From Cephaloticoccus sp. (GTDB lineage: Bacteria; Verrucomicrobiota; Verrucomicrobiia; Opitutales; Opitutaceae): a stretch of 50,761 nt of DNA. The translations under genes were made by a program, and so were the position numbers. Location of the stretch: contig JAIPJW010000007.1 of NCBI GenBank assembly GCA_021734075.1, forward strand, positions 1-50,761, given 5' to 3'. The notes below the pieces were generated by a model that worked only from the letters and a program-made list of their open reading frames with translations, was not told the origin of the DNA and searched no databases. Positions 1 through 7,887 of this stretch are shown piece by piece (position 1 is the first letter of the stretch; each line of letters starts with the position of its first letter).

Positions 1-1
1 T

Positions 2-244
2 GATGGCATCAACGATGTCGAAATGATTAGAGATGCTCACTTAGGAGTAGCTATGCTTAATGGTGTTGATGAGGTTAAGGCTGTTTGTAAGGATATGACG
101 AAGTACTCTCATGATGAAGACGGCATAGCAAGATATTTACTGATAGGAAACCGGATCGGGCGGGAGGGGGTTAACTGCGCTTTTTTATGTTTTTTTGAGC
201 GCTTTGACTTCTTGGGGGCGAATTTGCCCTCCCGGAAAATCTGA
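2..244 (+). pseudogene. C-terminal end of a Cof-type HAD phosphatase, interrupted
   Basis: The frame enters the window open and reads DGINDVEMI followed by GVAM, then DEDGIARYL. This is the C-terminal motif IV region of Cof-type HAD phosphatases, where the aspartates hold the catalytic magnesium. After about 45 residues the family ends, but here the frame runs into the 38-bp repeat that begins at 137 and gains some 34 unrelated residues before its stop. Few or no native residues may be lost, so activity could survive. The fragment has lower GC than most of the window. The 5' part lies outside, so the substrate class cannot be judged. Confidence 0.7.
137..174 (+). repeat. 38-bp direct repeat, copy 1
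   Basis: The sequence from TTACTGATAGG to GGGGGTTAA is identical to bases 2729-2766 in the same orientation. Sequence on both sides differs between the copies. Copy 1 starts exactly where the HAD phosphatase reading frame stops matching its family, so it looks like the outer end of an inserted element. The following 242 bases up to the lyase gene contain T-rich runs near 181-195 and no convincing gene. Confidence 0.85.
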
Positions 245-416
245 TCAAGAATGCGGTGTCCGTAATTGGTCTCCGTCAGATCGGTTTGAACAATATCCAA
301 TACCTTGTCACCGATTCTCTTGGTTAATCTTCCGATAGATACTGTATTTGAATGGTGATTCATAATACTTTCAACTATGCATATTTGTAATGAAATTGCA
401 AGGCTATGAATTTTTT

Positions 417-2417
417 CTAGTTGGTGGGGAACCCCGAGTAGTCAAGTAATCCAGTTTTTGGATAGGCAGCGATTCTTCCCCGAGCTATCATTTTCCCATC
501 CTGGTGAACCGTAAAATGGATTTCACCGGAGTCGCTTGATTGGGGACTCAGGATCGTGATGGGATTGCTTTCCGGGTGCTGGATGGAATGGATAATTGTA
601 GTGGGGGATTTGATACTGAAACTGTTTGAGATTTGAACGGAAGGAACCTTCTGGCTGTAATTCGGACTATAAAATCCGGCGATGGGATCCTTCTCCCGAC
701 CATTCTCAATTTGCTGTTTTTCGATTAGAGCAGGGATATGTGCCCGCACTGCAGATTGGGCTTCCTCCGGACTGATGCCAGGCGCGAACTGCCAAAGTGC
801 TTCCACATTATATTCCTTGAACACCTGCAGTTCATCCAGGATCACTGCAAATCCCCGCTTGTCATACAAAACGTGCCGCGTCCATGGCACAGGTGACCGA
901 AAAGGTTCTCCAGCAGGGTGAAAGGAAGTGGTGGCGGAAGAGTAGATAACTTGATCGAGGTCTTGAAATGCGACATCCATGGGCGCCTTAACATCACAGG
1001 GTCCCTGTTTGGAGGCTTGCCCGTCCAGAAGAAGAACAGAGTGTGCACGAGGTCCCTTGAAGTACTCTCGCCACTTTCCGGGTTGATAAGTATATCTACC
1101 GGAATCCGACAAAATGGGCTTTCCCTGCAAGGTAATACTCAAGTGAAGGCGATCGATATGCTGATGTGCGGTCCCGTAGGGCCCTGCATCGAAGTAAATC
1201 CAGTCAGCAGCCTGGCTCCAGTTATTGCGCATGAAAACCTGACCGGCCCACGGGAAGTAACGGGATGGATTCCCTTGCGGCAAAATACCTTTTCTTCCAT
1301 GGGATGCCATGCCCAGCCAGTCGAGGCGATTGAAGTGTTTCCATGCTGAAAGCATCAGGACTGAATTTTCGTCCTGGTCGGATGCATTGCTGAGAGGACC
1401 GAATCCCCCGGGATTCATGGACCCGGCAAAGAAGTCCCACATCAGCTCGATTCTCTCATAGACCGGAGACTGGCGAAAACGGGGATCCGAGTACTCGATC
1501 AGGCGGAGAAAGGGGAGAGTGTTGGCAAGGATTACACGTTGGTAATGATTGCTTAGCTCCTTGTAGCTTCCATCTGGATAGGACTGCTTGAGAAGTTGTC
1601 TAGTAACGGCTTCCATGGCATCTGCCTTCCATTCCTGAGAATGCTGGAACTCCGGCCATGCTGCAGCTATTGCCAAAAGGGCGATTTTCTCGGTGAGCAA
1701 ATGGTTTCCTCCCCAGAATGAGGCGTGCTGGTACAAGGAATCAGCATGGTCCGGAATGGATGACAGCATCAGCAGGATCGTTTCATCATTCAGTATTGCG
1801 GTATCTCCATAAAATACATGTACCCATGAATTCAATACGCGTCGTGCCACCTCAAGCGGTCTCCATTGTGCAGAGAAAGTTATCCTGTTGGGATATGGAC
1901 TGTTTTCAATCCAGTCTGTGCATAAATGATTCAGAAGCTTCTTCCATGGCTCCCTGCGGGAGTGAGTGTAGGCGTGTTGCAGTATCGGGAAAATGGTGTG
2001 TCGGTTGAGCGTCCAGGCAATTTCCTTGTCCTCGCTCTGGCCACGGTAATCCCAGTTGAATCCACCATGAGTTGACTTGGGAACGGTTATCCAATCTCCG
2101 TGAATGTAATAAGAATCATTCAGGGCAGCATCTGCCCGTTCAGTGAAATCATCTGGAATATAAGCGGGTTCGAGAATTGATAAATCAAAGGATTTCCCCC
2201 TGAAATACCTCACCAGCATCTCAGCAGCAGGTTTTTTATCTCCTGTTTCCCATTTATAGATAATTATTTCCAGACCGGGCATTGAAGCGTCGATTGATGA
2301 GAAAACCTTTTCCAGCCTCTCGTCATTCTCTTGCAGGAACGCATCAGAAATGGCAGCCGATGCCCATGGTGTGATGAACATCCACATCAACGCAAAAAGC
2401 CACAGGGATGACTTCAT
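417..2417 (-). CDS. Secreted heparinase II/III-family polysaccharide lyase
   Basis: A 666-residue protein with a signal peptide (MKSSLWLFALMWMF then a small-residue region ending ASA), an alpha/alpha toroid over about residues 120-390 and a beta-sandwich heparinase II/III domain after it. Visible active-site-like residues are N238-H239 in GGNHLL, H291-Y292 in ELSNHYQ, and H418/H420/D422 in TAHQHIDRLH; in PL15/PL17/PL12 lyases the Asn-His pair and Tyr carry out beta-elimination. It probably cleaves uronate-containing polysaccharide in the periplasm; the substrate cannot be told. An in-frame ATG at 2540 exists, but 2417 fits the signal peptide and lies 2 nt after the stop of the upstream gene. 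GC is clearly lower than in the bulk of the window, suggesting transfer. Confidence 0.85.
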   Translation of the reverse strand: MKSSLWLFALMWMFITPWASAAISDAFLQENDERLEKVFSSIDASMPGLEIIIYKWETGDKKPAAEMLVRYFRGKSFDLSILEPAYIPDDFTERADAALNDSYYIHGDWITVPKSTHGGFNWDYRGQSEDKEIAWTLNRHTIFPILQHAYTHSRREPWKKLLNHLCTDWIENSPYPNRITFSAQWRPLEVARRVLNSWVHVFYGDTAILNDETILLMLSSIPDHADSLYQHASFWGGNHLLTEKIALLAIAAAWPEFQHSQEWKADAMEAVTRQLLKQSYPDGSYKELSNHYQRVILANTLPFLRLIEYSDPRFRQSPVYERIELMWDFFAGSMNPGGFGPLSNASDQDENSVLMLSAWKHFNRLDWLGMASHGRKGILPQGNPSRYFPWAGQVFMRNNWSQAADWIYFDAGPYGTAHQHIDRLHLSITLQGKPILSDSGRYTYQPGKWREYFKGPRAHSVLLLDGQASKQGPCDVKAPMDVAFQDLDQVIYSSATTSFHPAGEPFRSPVPWTRHVLYDKRGFAVILDELQVFKEYNVEALWQFAPGISPEEAQSAVRAHIPALIEKQQIENGREKDPIAGFYSPNYSQKVPSVQISNSFSIKSPTTIIHSIQHPESNPITILSPQSSDSGEIHFTVHQDGKMIARGRIAAYPKTGLLDYSGFPTN

Positions 2418-2419
2418 GC

Positions 2420-2701
2420 TCAGGAATGCTTGTGATGCCTGGCCATCGAATGGGCCAGCCGATTTGAAATGGCCATCAGGAGGAGGCCTGTGAGAATGAC
2501 GATTGAGGGCCGTAGAATTGTGCTGGCAAGGAACGGCCACAAGTAGCTGGGATCGAATACAGACCAGGAGCTGATGAGCTGAAAAAGAAGGCTCAGAAAG
2601 CCGACAATGATCAAGGCTACCGCAATCAAGCGGAATCCAGCAAACAACAGACCTTCAATCCAATCCTTCTTGTTCATGGATGGATTTCTAGAATGGGTCA
2701 T
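2420..2701 (-). CDS. Small membrane protein of unknown function
   Basis: A 93-residue protein with two or three hydrophobic segments (roughly residues 20-45 and 55-85), a basic N-terminus (an internal start MNKKDW at 2677 is possible) and a His/Lys-rich tail. Its stop lies 2 nt before the start of the lyase gene, so the two are probably translated together. I do not recognise a family. It shares the low GC of the lyase and lies inside the region bounded by the two 38-bp repeats. Confidence 0.6.
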   Translation of the reverse strand: MTHSRNPSMNKKDWIEGLLFAGFRLIAVALIIVGFLSLLFQLISSWSVFDPSYLWPFLASTILRPSIVILTGLLLMAISNRLAHSMARHHKHS

Positions 2702-2728
2702 CTGTCATCTCAAGAAAAACCCGCTTAA

Positions 2729-2766
2729 TTACTGATAGGAAACCGGATCGGGCGGGAGGGGGTTAA
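2729..2766 (+). repeat. 38-bp direct repeat, copy 2
   Basis: Identical to 137-174 and in the same orientation. It separates the low-GC lyase island from the IS91-type transposase unit. It may be the outer boundary of the IS91-like element, a recombination site of the island, or a dispersed genomic repeat; the sequence alone does not decide. Confidence 0.85.
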
Positions 2767-2898
2767 GGGGGAGGGGCACATCGGGATTTTATAAAAACGG
2801 CGGCGTTCGAAAGGTGCTTGCTTCAGAGCATAAGTCGCTGCGCACGCATGAATGAGGACCACAGCGAATTTTTCGCAAAATGCGAGGCTAAAACGTGC

Positions 2899-2922
2899 GC
2901 ATTGCCCTATGGCGGGCAATGC
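2899..2922 (-). other. Perfect hairpin just downstream of the IS91 transposase
   Basis: Arms GCATTGCCC and GGGCAATGC pair perfectly over 9 bp around a 6-nt loop. It lies 25 bases past the transposase stop. In IS91-like elements a hairpin near the origin end is usual, so this may be part of the origin. There is no adjacent T-tract in the transposase direction, so a factor-independent terminator is less likely. Confidence 0.5.
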
Positions 2923-2946
2923 CTCCGGCTTCACCTGCGCCAGGTT

Positions 2947-4515
2947 TCAAACCTCGTCAGGTGCGTGTTGCACAAAATCGTCCACCGGGAACTCCTGCAC
3001 GCCTCCGCCGGGCCAGAAGACCGGTTCGCCCTCGGGCGCGTCCGGCTGCCAGCCGTCGTCGAAGAGGGTGAGTTGGTTGATGTCGTGGTCCGTTGGCTCA
3101 TCTGCTCGTCCCGGCCATTCGCAGCCGGTCTGGTCAAAGTCGTCCGTGTCGTGCGTCGTGTATTCACCGAAGACAAAACGGCGCCACGCGAGCGGTTCGG
3201 CCTTGGCCCGCCACGGATGCGGGTCCACCGGCACGGGCTTCGTCAGGAGTGTGCGAGCTGCTGAGCCCCCGGTCGCATCAACCCAAGTCTCCGGCGGGGC
3301 ATGGGCGGGCGGGAAGCGGTGCGGGGCATCGGCCGGGCTCCACAGGCCCAGCGGAGTGAGCACCTGGCGGACGTCGGCCTCCTCCTCGACAAGTTCGAGC
3401 AGGCGCAGCCGGCCTTGGCAAAGCGGGCATTGCAACGGGTCGGAGCCCCAGACCTTGAGGATGAGCTGCCGCCAGGCCGAGCGTTTTCTGCGGGCGGGAA
3501 CAACTGCCGCGCTGTCACCGGGCCGGGCATTCGCCGGGTTATGCCGGCCCCGGCTTTTGTTGCTGTAAACGCCGTAATAGCGCACGAGAGGCGAACCCTT
3601 GGCCGGCAGGTGGCGGAGCACAGCCGCGATGAACTCCACTGCGGAAAACACCTCGAAATTGCGCCGGGTGCGCCAGTGTTTCTCGGAGCGGTAGAGCACG
3701 CAGCCTGTGCGGGGTTCGTAGGTGATTTTTTCCAAGGAATAGGGGCCCCGCAGGAGATACTCGGCCAGTCGGCGTCGGCCGGCGATGTCGTCCGCAGCGA
3801 GCGGAGCTTCGCCGACATCAAGCGTGAAGCCGCTGTGCCGCCAGGCCAGTAGCTTGGAGACGAGGGCGTCATCAATGGCCTGCTGCTCACGCAGGCGTCG
3901 CAACACGGCGTGTCGCCAAAGCTCGGCGAGCCGGCTCCAGCCGCCTGTGGGGGCGAGACGGAAGGCCCCGCCGTCAAACACCCCGGCGGTGACCAGCAGG
4001 TGCAGGTGGGGATGCCAGGCGAGGAAGTCGCCAAAAGTCTGGAGGGCGGCGATGATGCCGGGTTGACCATCCGGGTGACCGGTGCGTTCGCGCAGCCAGA
4101 GTACCAGTACCTCCTGCGCGGCGTGGAACAGTTCGTGGAGCAGGGTGGGCTCACGCTGAAACACCCCGCGCAGCAGGCGGGGCACGGTGAGCACGATGTG
4201 ACGGTGCGGCACGGGGATGCACAGATCGCCGGAGATGCTCCCGGCAAGGGTGAGGGTGCGGCGCTGGTGGCAGGAGGCGCAGAGGCCGCGCTGCTTGCAG
4301 GTGAAAGCGAGCAGGAACTCGTGCGCGCAATCGGGGCAACGCCAGCGGGTGAAGCCGGCACGGAAATCGCCGCAGCGGAGAAAGGCGCTCACGGTGTGGT
4401 CCAAGTGCGGGTGATGACTCGCGAGGGTACGCTGGTAGGTGGGCCAGTGGTCGGCAAAAACCTGCCAGACCGGGGAGGCGCGGGGGTGGCGCGGACGGTA
4501 GCGACGGCAGACCAT
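2947..4515 (-). CDS. IS91-family Y2 transposase
   Basis: A 522-residue transposase. The N-terminal zinc-binding domain shows C60/C63, C73 and C79-x2-C82-H83. The HUH-type metal site is visible as HPHLH at 168-172, and the two-tyrosine nicking motif as YYGVYSNKSRG at 313-323. A second CPLC zinc knuckle follows in the C-terminal part, and there is an acidic tail of more than 100 residues, longer than I expect for the usual 380-420-residue family member. No frameshift or stop interrupts it, so it may be active. The start at 4515 is the first ATG giving the full zinc domain. Confidence 0.9.
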   Translation of the reverse strand: MVCRRYRPRHPRASPVWQVFADHWPTYQRTLASHHPHLDHTVSAFLRCGDFRAGFTRWRCPDCAHEFLLAFTCKQRGLCASCHQRRTLTLAGSISGDLCIPVPHRHIVLTVPRLLRGVFQREPTLLHELFHAAQEVLVLWLRERTGHPDGQPGIIAALQTFGDFLAWHPHLHLLVTAGVFDGGAFRLAPTGGWSRLAELWRHAVLRRLREQQAIDDALVSKLLAWRHSGFTLDVGEAPLAADDIAGRRRLAEYLLRGPYSLEKITYEPRTGCVLYRSEKHWRTRRNFEVFSAVEFIAAVLRHLPAKGSPLVRYYGVYSNKSRGRHNPANARPGDSAAVVPARRKRSAWRQLILKVWGSDPLQCPLCQGRLRLLELVEEEADVRQVLTPLGLWSPADAPHRFPPAHAPPETWVDATGGSAARTLLTKPVPVDPHPWRAKAEPLAWRRFVFGEYTTHDTDDFDQTGCEWPGRADEPTDHDINQLTLFDDGWQPDAPEGEPVFWPGGGVQEFPVDDFVQHAPDEV

Positions 4516-4651
4516 GGGGCAATGAGGGTTGCAAGGTTGCGGGGTGGGGGATGGGCAGGTTGGCCGCTAGGCCCATGGCAGGCAACGCCCATATCAGGCT
4601 TGCCGACGAGAAGCGGGCAGCTGAAACTGCGGACCACAACCCCTTGCACCC

Positions 4652-5050
4652 ATGACGATTGAATCCCTTGGAAAGTCCTTTGCCAGTGAAGCTGACGCGC
4701 TCGCAGCCCTGAAAAATGAAGTGGCACGGCTGGAGACCCAGCAGCGCATTAAGGAGGAGGAGCGGCTGAAACAACTGGCCGGCGAATTCGGGCTGGAGAG
4801 CGTGGATGCGCTTATCCGGCGGCTGGCCGACTATGCGAGCCCGGCGCTGCGCAAGCAGTTGCAGGGCGAGGCCGGGGAAGTTCGGGGCAAGCGGGCAAGG
4901 GTGACGCAGGAATTGAAGGCGCAGGTCGTGGCAGATTTGCAGGCCGGGGGCACGGCGTCTGCCGTGGCGGAGAAATTCGGCGTGTCGCTGCCCACGGTGC
5001 AGAACATCAAAAAAGCCGCCGGCTTGGTGAAGGCCAGGCGCACGAAGTAG
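4652..5050 (+). CDS. Coiled-coil and helix-turn-helix protein
   Basis: A 132-residue, highly charged protein. Residues 10-75 look alpha-helical and coiled-coil-like (many Glu, Lys, Leu, Ala). The C-terminal 45 residues form a resolvase/Hin-like helix-turn-helix: ITQEL-like helix, then GGTASAVAEKFGVS and LPTVQNIKKAAG as turn and recognition helix. It is divergent from the IS91 transposase with 136 bases between the starts, so it could be an element-encoded regulator or simply a host gene next to the insertion. No catalytic residues are seen. Confidence 0.7.
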   Translation: MTIESLGKSFASEADALAALKNEVARLETQQRIKEEERLKQLAGEFGLESVDALIRRLADYASPALRKQLQGEAGEVRGKRARVTQELKAQVVADLQAGGTASAVAEKFGVSLPTVQNIKKAAGLVKARRTK

Positions 5051-5057
5051 CACTCGT

Positions 5058-5744
5058 TTACATGCGCCTTGGGCCCGACCCCATTGCTGCTGAAACCACG
5101 CCCCAGAGCGAGGGCGGATCCTGCACGCCGGGATCGGCGTCGGGCGCGAGGTGTTTGAACACCTTTGTGAAACTCAGGCTGCATTGCAGGCGGCGTTGGC
5201 CACGCGAATCAATCTTGGGGTTGAGCGTGATGAGGCTCGTGTTGAAGGGATGGGTTTTCTTCATCGCCTGCGCCTGTCGGCGGACCTCGCGGTAGTCGAT
5301 CGCACGATCCTTGATCAGGGCATCGAGCCGTTCGAGATCGGCCCGGGTGATGTCGCCCCACAGCTTTTTCATCACTTCAGGGGTGACGATTGGAGCCACG
5401 ATGTTGACGAAACGCTTTTCCCCTTCCTCCTGTTGCCAGTAGCCGATGACGAGGATGAACGGCTCGTCGATATCATATTGGCGCAGGGCATCACCGAGAT
5501 CAACGGGTGCGCGGTATTTGATCGCCTTGGGGTTGACCGGCAAGCCGCCGTGGTTCTGGTTCACCCCAGCCGGGATGTCCCATTTTTGGGTGTAGCCCGG
5601 CGGCACGTAACCCGCAAAAAAGGTGTCGCGCACCCATTTCTCGAAGACCAGCCCATGTTGCTGCACTTCCTGGGCGAACCCGGTCGTGGGCAACGGTCCC
5701 CACGACACCACCAGCAGGCAGAGGGCAAAGAGAAATCCCCGCAT
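5058..5744 (-). CDS. Secreted conserved protein of unknown function
   Basis: A 228-residue protein with a signal peptide (MRGFLFALCLLVV, cleavage near GFAQ). The mature part has distinctive stretches: YTQKWDIP, APVDLGDALRQ, FILVIGYWQQ, LNPKIDSRGQRRLQCS. I believe I have seen similar hypothetical proteins in planctomycetes and verrucomicrobia but cannot name a described family. The Glu in a first helix followed by an Asp-bearing strand recalls PD-(D/E)XK nuclease folds, which would be odd for an exported protein; this is a weak inference. It converges on the HTH gene with 7 bases between the stops. Confidence 0.7.
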   Translation of the reverse strand: MRGFLFALCLLVVSWGPLPTTGFAQEVQQHGLVFEKWVRDTFFAGYVPPGYTQKWDIPAGVNQNHGGLPVNPKAIKYRAPVDLGDALRQYDIDEPFILVIGYWQQEEGEKRFVNIVAPIVTPEVMKKLWGDITRADLERLDALIKDRAIDYREVRRQAQAMKKTHPFNTSLITLNPKIDSRGQRRLQCSLSFTKVFKHLAPDADPGVQDPPSLWGVVSAAMGSGPRRM

Positions 5745-5797
5745 GCCTGCGAGGATGGCGTCGCCGGGAACGGGGGCGAATCAAAAGTCGGGTGCCT

Positions 5798-6628
5798 TCA
5801 AACGCGGCACCGACGCCAGAGTGCAAGGCCCAGCGCGCCGAGACCGGCGAGCAGCGCGATGGTCGCGGGCTCAGGCACAGCGGTGGGCGTGGCCAAGAAA
5901 TTGTCGGCGATGAACGCGCCTTCGAACAATGGCATGGACGGATCGCCGTTGGCACTGTTGAACGCGTGCAGCACCACGGAGAAAGTATCGCCGGAAACCA
6001 TGTTCCAATCCGAAGCGACATCGCTGATGTTCACGCTATGAAGGTTGGTAAAGGCGTAGCCGTCGGTCGGACCATTGCCGTCATAGGCGGCGGTCAGAGT
6101 GGTGGCGGCAGCATTGTAGGCGATGCGAACCGTGGCTGTTCCCGCACTGGCGTTGGCACTGACATAGCCAGGCGCTTGTATACCGCCATCAATTTTAGTG
6201 TAGGCTTGGATCTGCGGCGGCTGGCTGCCAATTAGCTGCATGTAAGTCCGCTGCAGTGCGACCGTGAAGTTGTTGGCAGGGGTCGTGGTGCTGCCCACGA
6301 TCAACTCCCAGAGGCCGATCTGACCGGCCACTAGCGTGGTGTTGACATTGAAATCGACCTGCAACTGCCAGTCAGCGGTGTAGCTACCGTTGTTGGCCGT
6401 CCACGCATACGCGGCCTCACTGGTCTGCCCGGTGGTCAGGCTGGGCGAGGTGAAGTTGAGCGCACCGCCGTTCACGGTCATTGCTGCCCCGAGCACGGAG
6501 GAACCAGAAGGCACCGTCCAGTTGCTGTTGACGGATAAGAAATCATCGCTGCCGCTGAAATTCTGGGCGAGCAATTGGGAAGCAAAAGTGAAGGCAAAAA
6601 GGAGCGCTAGGCCGGTCCGGATTCTCAT
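5798..6628 (-). CDS. PEP-CTERM surface protein
   Basis: A 276-residue exported protein: signal peptide ending FASQLLAQ, a Thr/Ser/Asn-rich beta-type body, and a textbook C-terminal sorting signal with VPEPATIALL, a hydrophobic stretch and an Arg cluster (WRRCRV). Such tails are recognised by an exosortase (EpsH-like), which cleaves and anchors or releases the protein; no exosortase is in this window. The body resembles a carbohydrate-binding or jelly-roll fold only in composition. It is followed by the unknown secreted gene at 5058-5744, 53 bases on. Confidence 0.85.
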   Translation of the reverse strand: MRIRTGLALLFAFTFASQLLAQNFSGSDDFLSVNSNWTVPSGSSVLGAAMTVNGGALNFTSPSLTTGQTSEAAYAWTANNGSYTADWQLQVDFNVNTTLVAGQIGLWELIVGSTTTPANNFTVALQRTYMQLIGSQPPQIQAYTKIDGGIQAPGYVSANASAGTATVRIAYNAAATTLTAAYDGNGPTDGYAFTNLHSVNISDVASDWNMVSGDTFSVVLHAFNSANGDPSMPLFEGAFIADNFLATPTAVPEPATIALLAGLGALGLALWRRCRV

Positions 6629-6897
6629 GGTGGGCGGAGTATGTCAAAGCATGGCGTTCATGGCTGCGCATCCCTTGTCCTCGCGGCGGTTTGCAGCAGA
6701 TTTTATCATGACTATTGCATTTGGTCATGCCACCGGCCGGTCGGGTGAAAGCCGTGTTAATCGGGCCTATTTGCTGGCATGTAGACTGCAGGGTTGGACC
6801 TTTGTCCGTTGTGCATCCGCGATGGTGTGGACATCCTGGTCACGCATCTCGATTTAGTTCACCTGCTACTATACCCCGGCAACCACCCTGTCACTTT

Positions 6898-7887
6898 ATG
6901 ACTCAGCGCCAACGCTTCATTGCGGCCCTGGAACGCCAGCCCTTGACGGGACGGGTGCCGCATTTCGAATTGGTGTTTTATTTGACGATGGAGGCCTTTG
7001 GTCGCGTGCACCCGTCACACCGCAACTACGACCAGTGGTTGCAGATGGAGGAAAAGGAACGCGAACTGCACCGGCGCGACATGGCTGAACTCTACATCGC
7101 GACGGCCGAGCGCTATGAACACAGCGCGATATTCATACATCCGAATCCCGCGGGGATGGAGGAATTGCAGCGCATGGTGGACCTGATCCGCGAGCGCACG
7201 GGCGATCACTACTTTCTGATGGCCCATGGCGATGCCACCTTTGCGGTGCCCAACGGCACGGAAATGGAGAGCTTTTCGTGCGAGATGGTGGAGGCACCGG
7301 ACAAGCTCAAGGCGCAGGCAGCCGGCTGGGTCCGGGAAGCGCTGGCGCGGGCGGAAAAGCTGCGGCGATCCGGTGGACTCGATGGCTTCGCGTTGTGCGC
7401 GGACTACTGTTTCAACACGGGACCGTTCCTGAGCCCGGCCAGATTCTCCGAATTCGTCACCCCGTATCTCGCAGAACTTACCAAAGGGTATCGCGATCTC
7501 GGCTACTACGTGATCAAGCACACCGACGGCAACATCATGCCGATCATCGACCAGTTGGTGCAGACCAAGCCGCACGCGCTACACTCGCTGGATCCGCAGG
7601 GCGACGTCGACATCGCCGAGGTCAAGCGGCTTTACGGCCACGAGCTTTGCCTGATCGGCAATGTGCACTGTGGTATGCTCGACACCGGCACGCCGGAGCA
7701 GATCGATGCGACGACCCGATACGCCTTGCAGCACGGGATGCCGGGTGGAGGCTACATTTTTTCCACCAGCAATTGCATCTACACCGGGATGCCGCTCGCC
7801 AGCTATGAGCGCATGCTCGAAATCTGGCGGCGCGAAGGAAACTACCCGTCGCTCAAGCATGCCCATGACACCACACGATCGCGTTGA
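6898..7887 (+). CDS. UroD/MtaA-like methyltransferase-family protein 1
   Basis: A 329-residue member of the uroporphyrinogen decarboxylase superfamily, which includes haem-pathway UroD and zinc-dependent methyltransferases (MtaA, CmuA) that take methyl groups from corrinoid proteins. It is shorter than true UroD and lacks its arginine-rich porphyrin N-terminus. In place of the MtaA zinc ligands H-x-C...C it has H208-x-D210 and C293 (KHTDGN and TSNCIYTG). The start MTQRQRFIAAL at 6898 is chosen because the family begins there; an upstream ATG at 6715 adds unrelated residues. First gene of a three-gene operon. The 269 bases before it hold no element I can name. Confidence 0.85.
   Translation: MTQRQRFIAALERQPLTGRVPHFELVFYLTMEAFGRVHPSHRNYDQWLQMEEKERELHRRDMAELYIATAERYEHSAIFIHPNPAGMEELQRMVDLIRERTGDHYFLMAHGDATFAVPNGTEMESFSCEMVEAPDKLKAQAAGWVREALARAEKLRRSGGLDGFALCADYCFNTGPFLSPARFSEFVTPYLAELTKGYRDLGYYVIKHTDGNIMPIIDQLVQTKPHALHSLDPQGDVDIAEVKRLYGHELCLIGNVHCGMLDTGTPEQIDATTRYALQHGMPGGGYIFSTSNCIYTGMPLASYERMLEIWRREGNYPSLKHAHDTTRSR

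Larger units (their letters stand above)
2729..4651 (-). mobile_element. IS91-family-like element, approximate limits
   Basis: The unit contains an intact IS91-type Y2 transposase on the minus strand. Such elements move by rolling-circle replication, have no classical terminal inverted repeats, and carry an origin end downstream of the transposase and a terminator end upstream. Here the downstream side (2729-2946) holds the 38-bp repeat and a 9-bp-stem hairpin at 2899-2922, and the upstream side lies before the divergent HTH gene. The exact ends are not determined; possible GTTC and CTTG target-like tetranucleotides at 2805 and 2817 are too short to be meaningful alone. Confidence 0.5.

Noticed and set aside
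109-363. An 84-codon open frame on the minus strand
   Set aside because: It reads through the 38-bp repeat and antisense to the HAD fragment, has no domain, and shares its C-terminal LTPSRPIRFPIS only because the repeat is shared with 2725-2934.
3243-4662. Long open frames in other phases over the IS91 transposase
   Set aside because: Ser/Pro/Arg- or Gly/Glu-biased translations typical of high-GC shadows; the transposase frame has all the motifs.
6629-6897. A cobalamin riboswitch before the UroD-like operon
   Set aside because: Looked for because MtaA-type enzymes use corrinoids, but no B12-box-like sequence or suitable stems were recognised.
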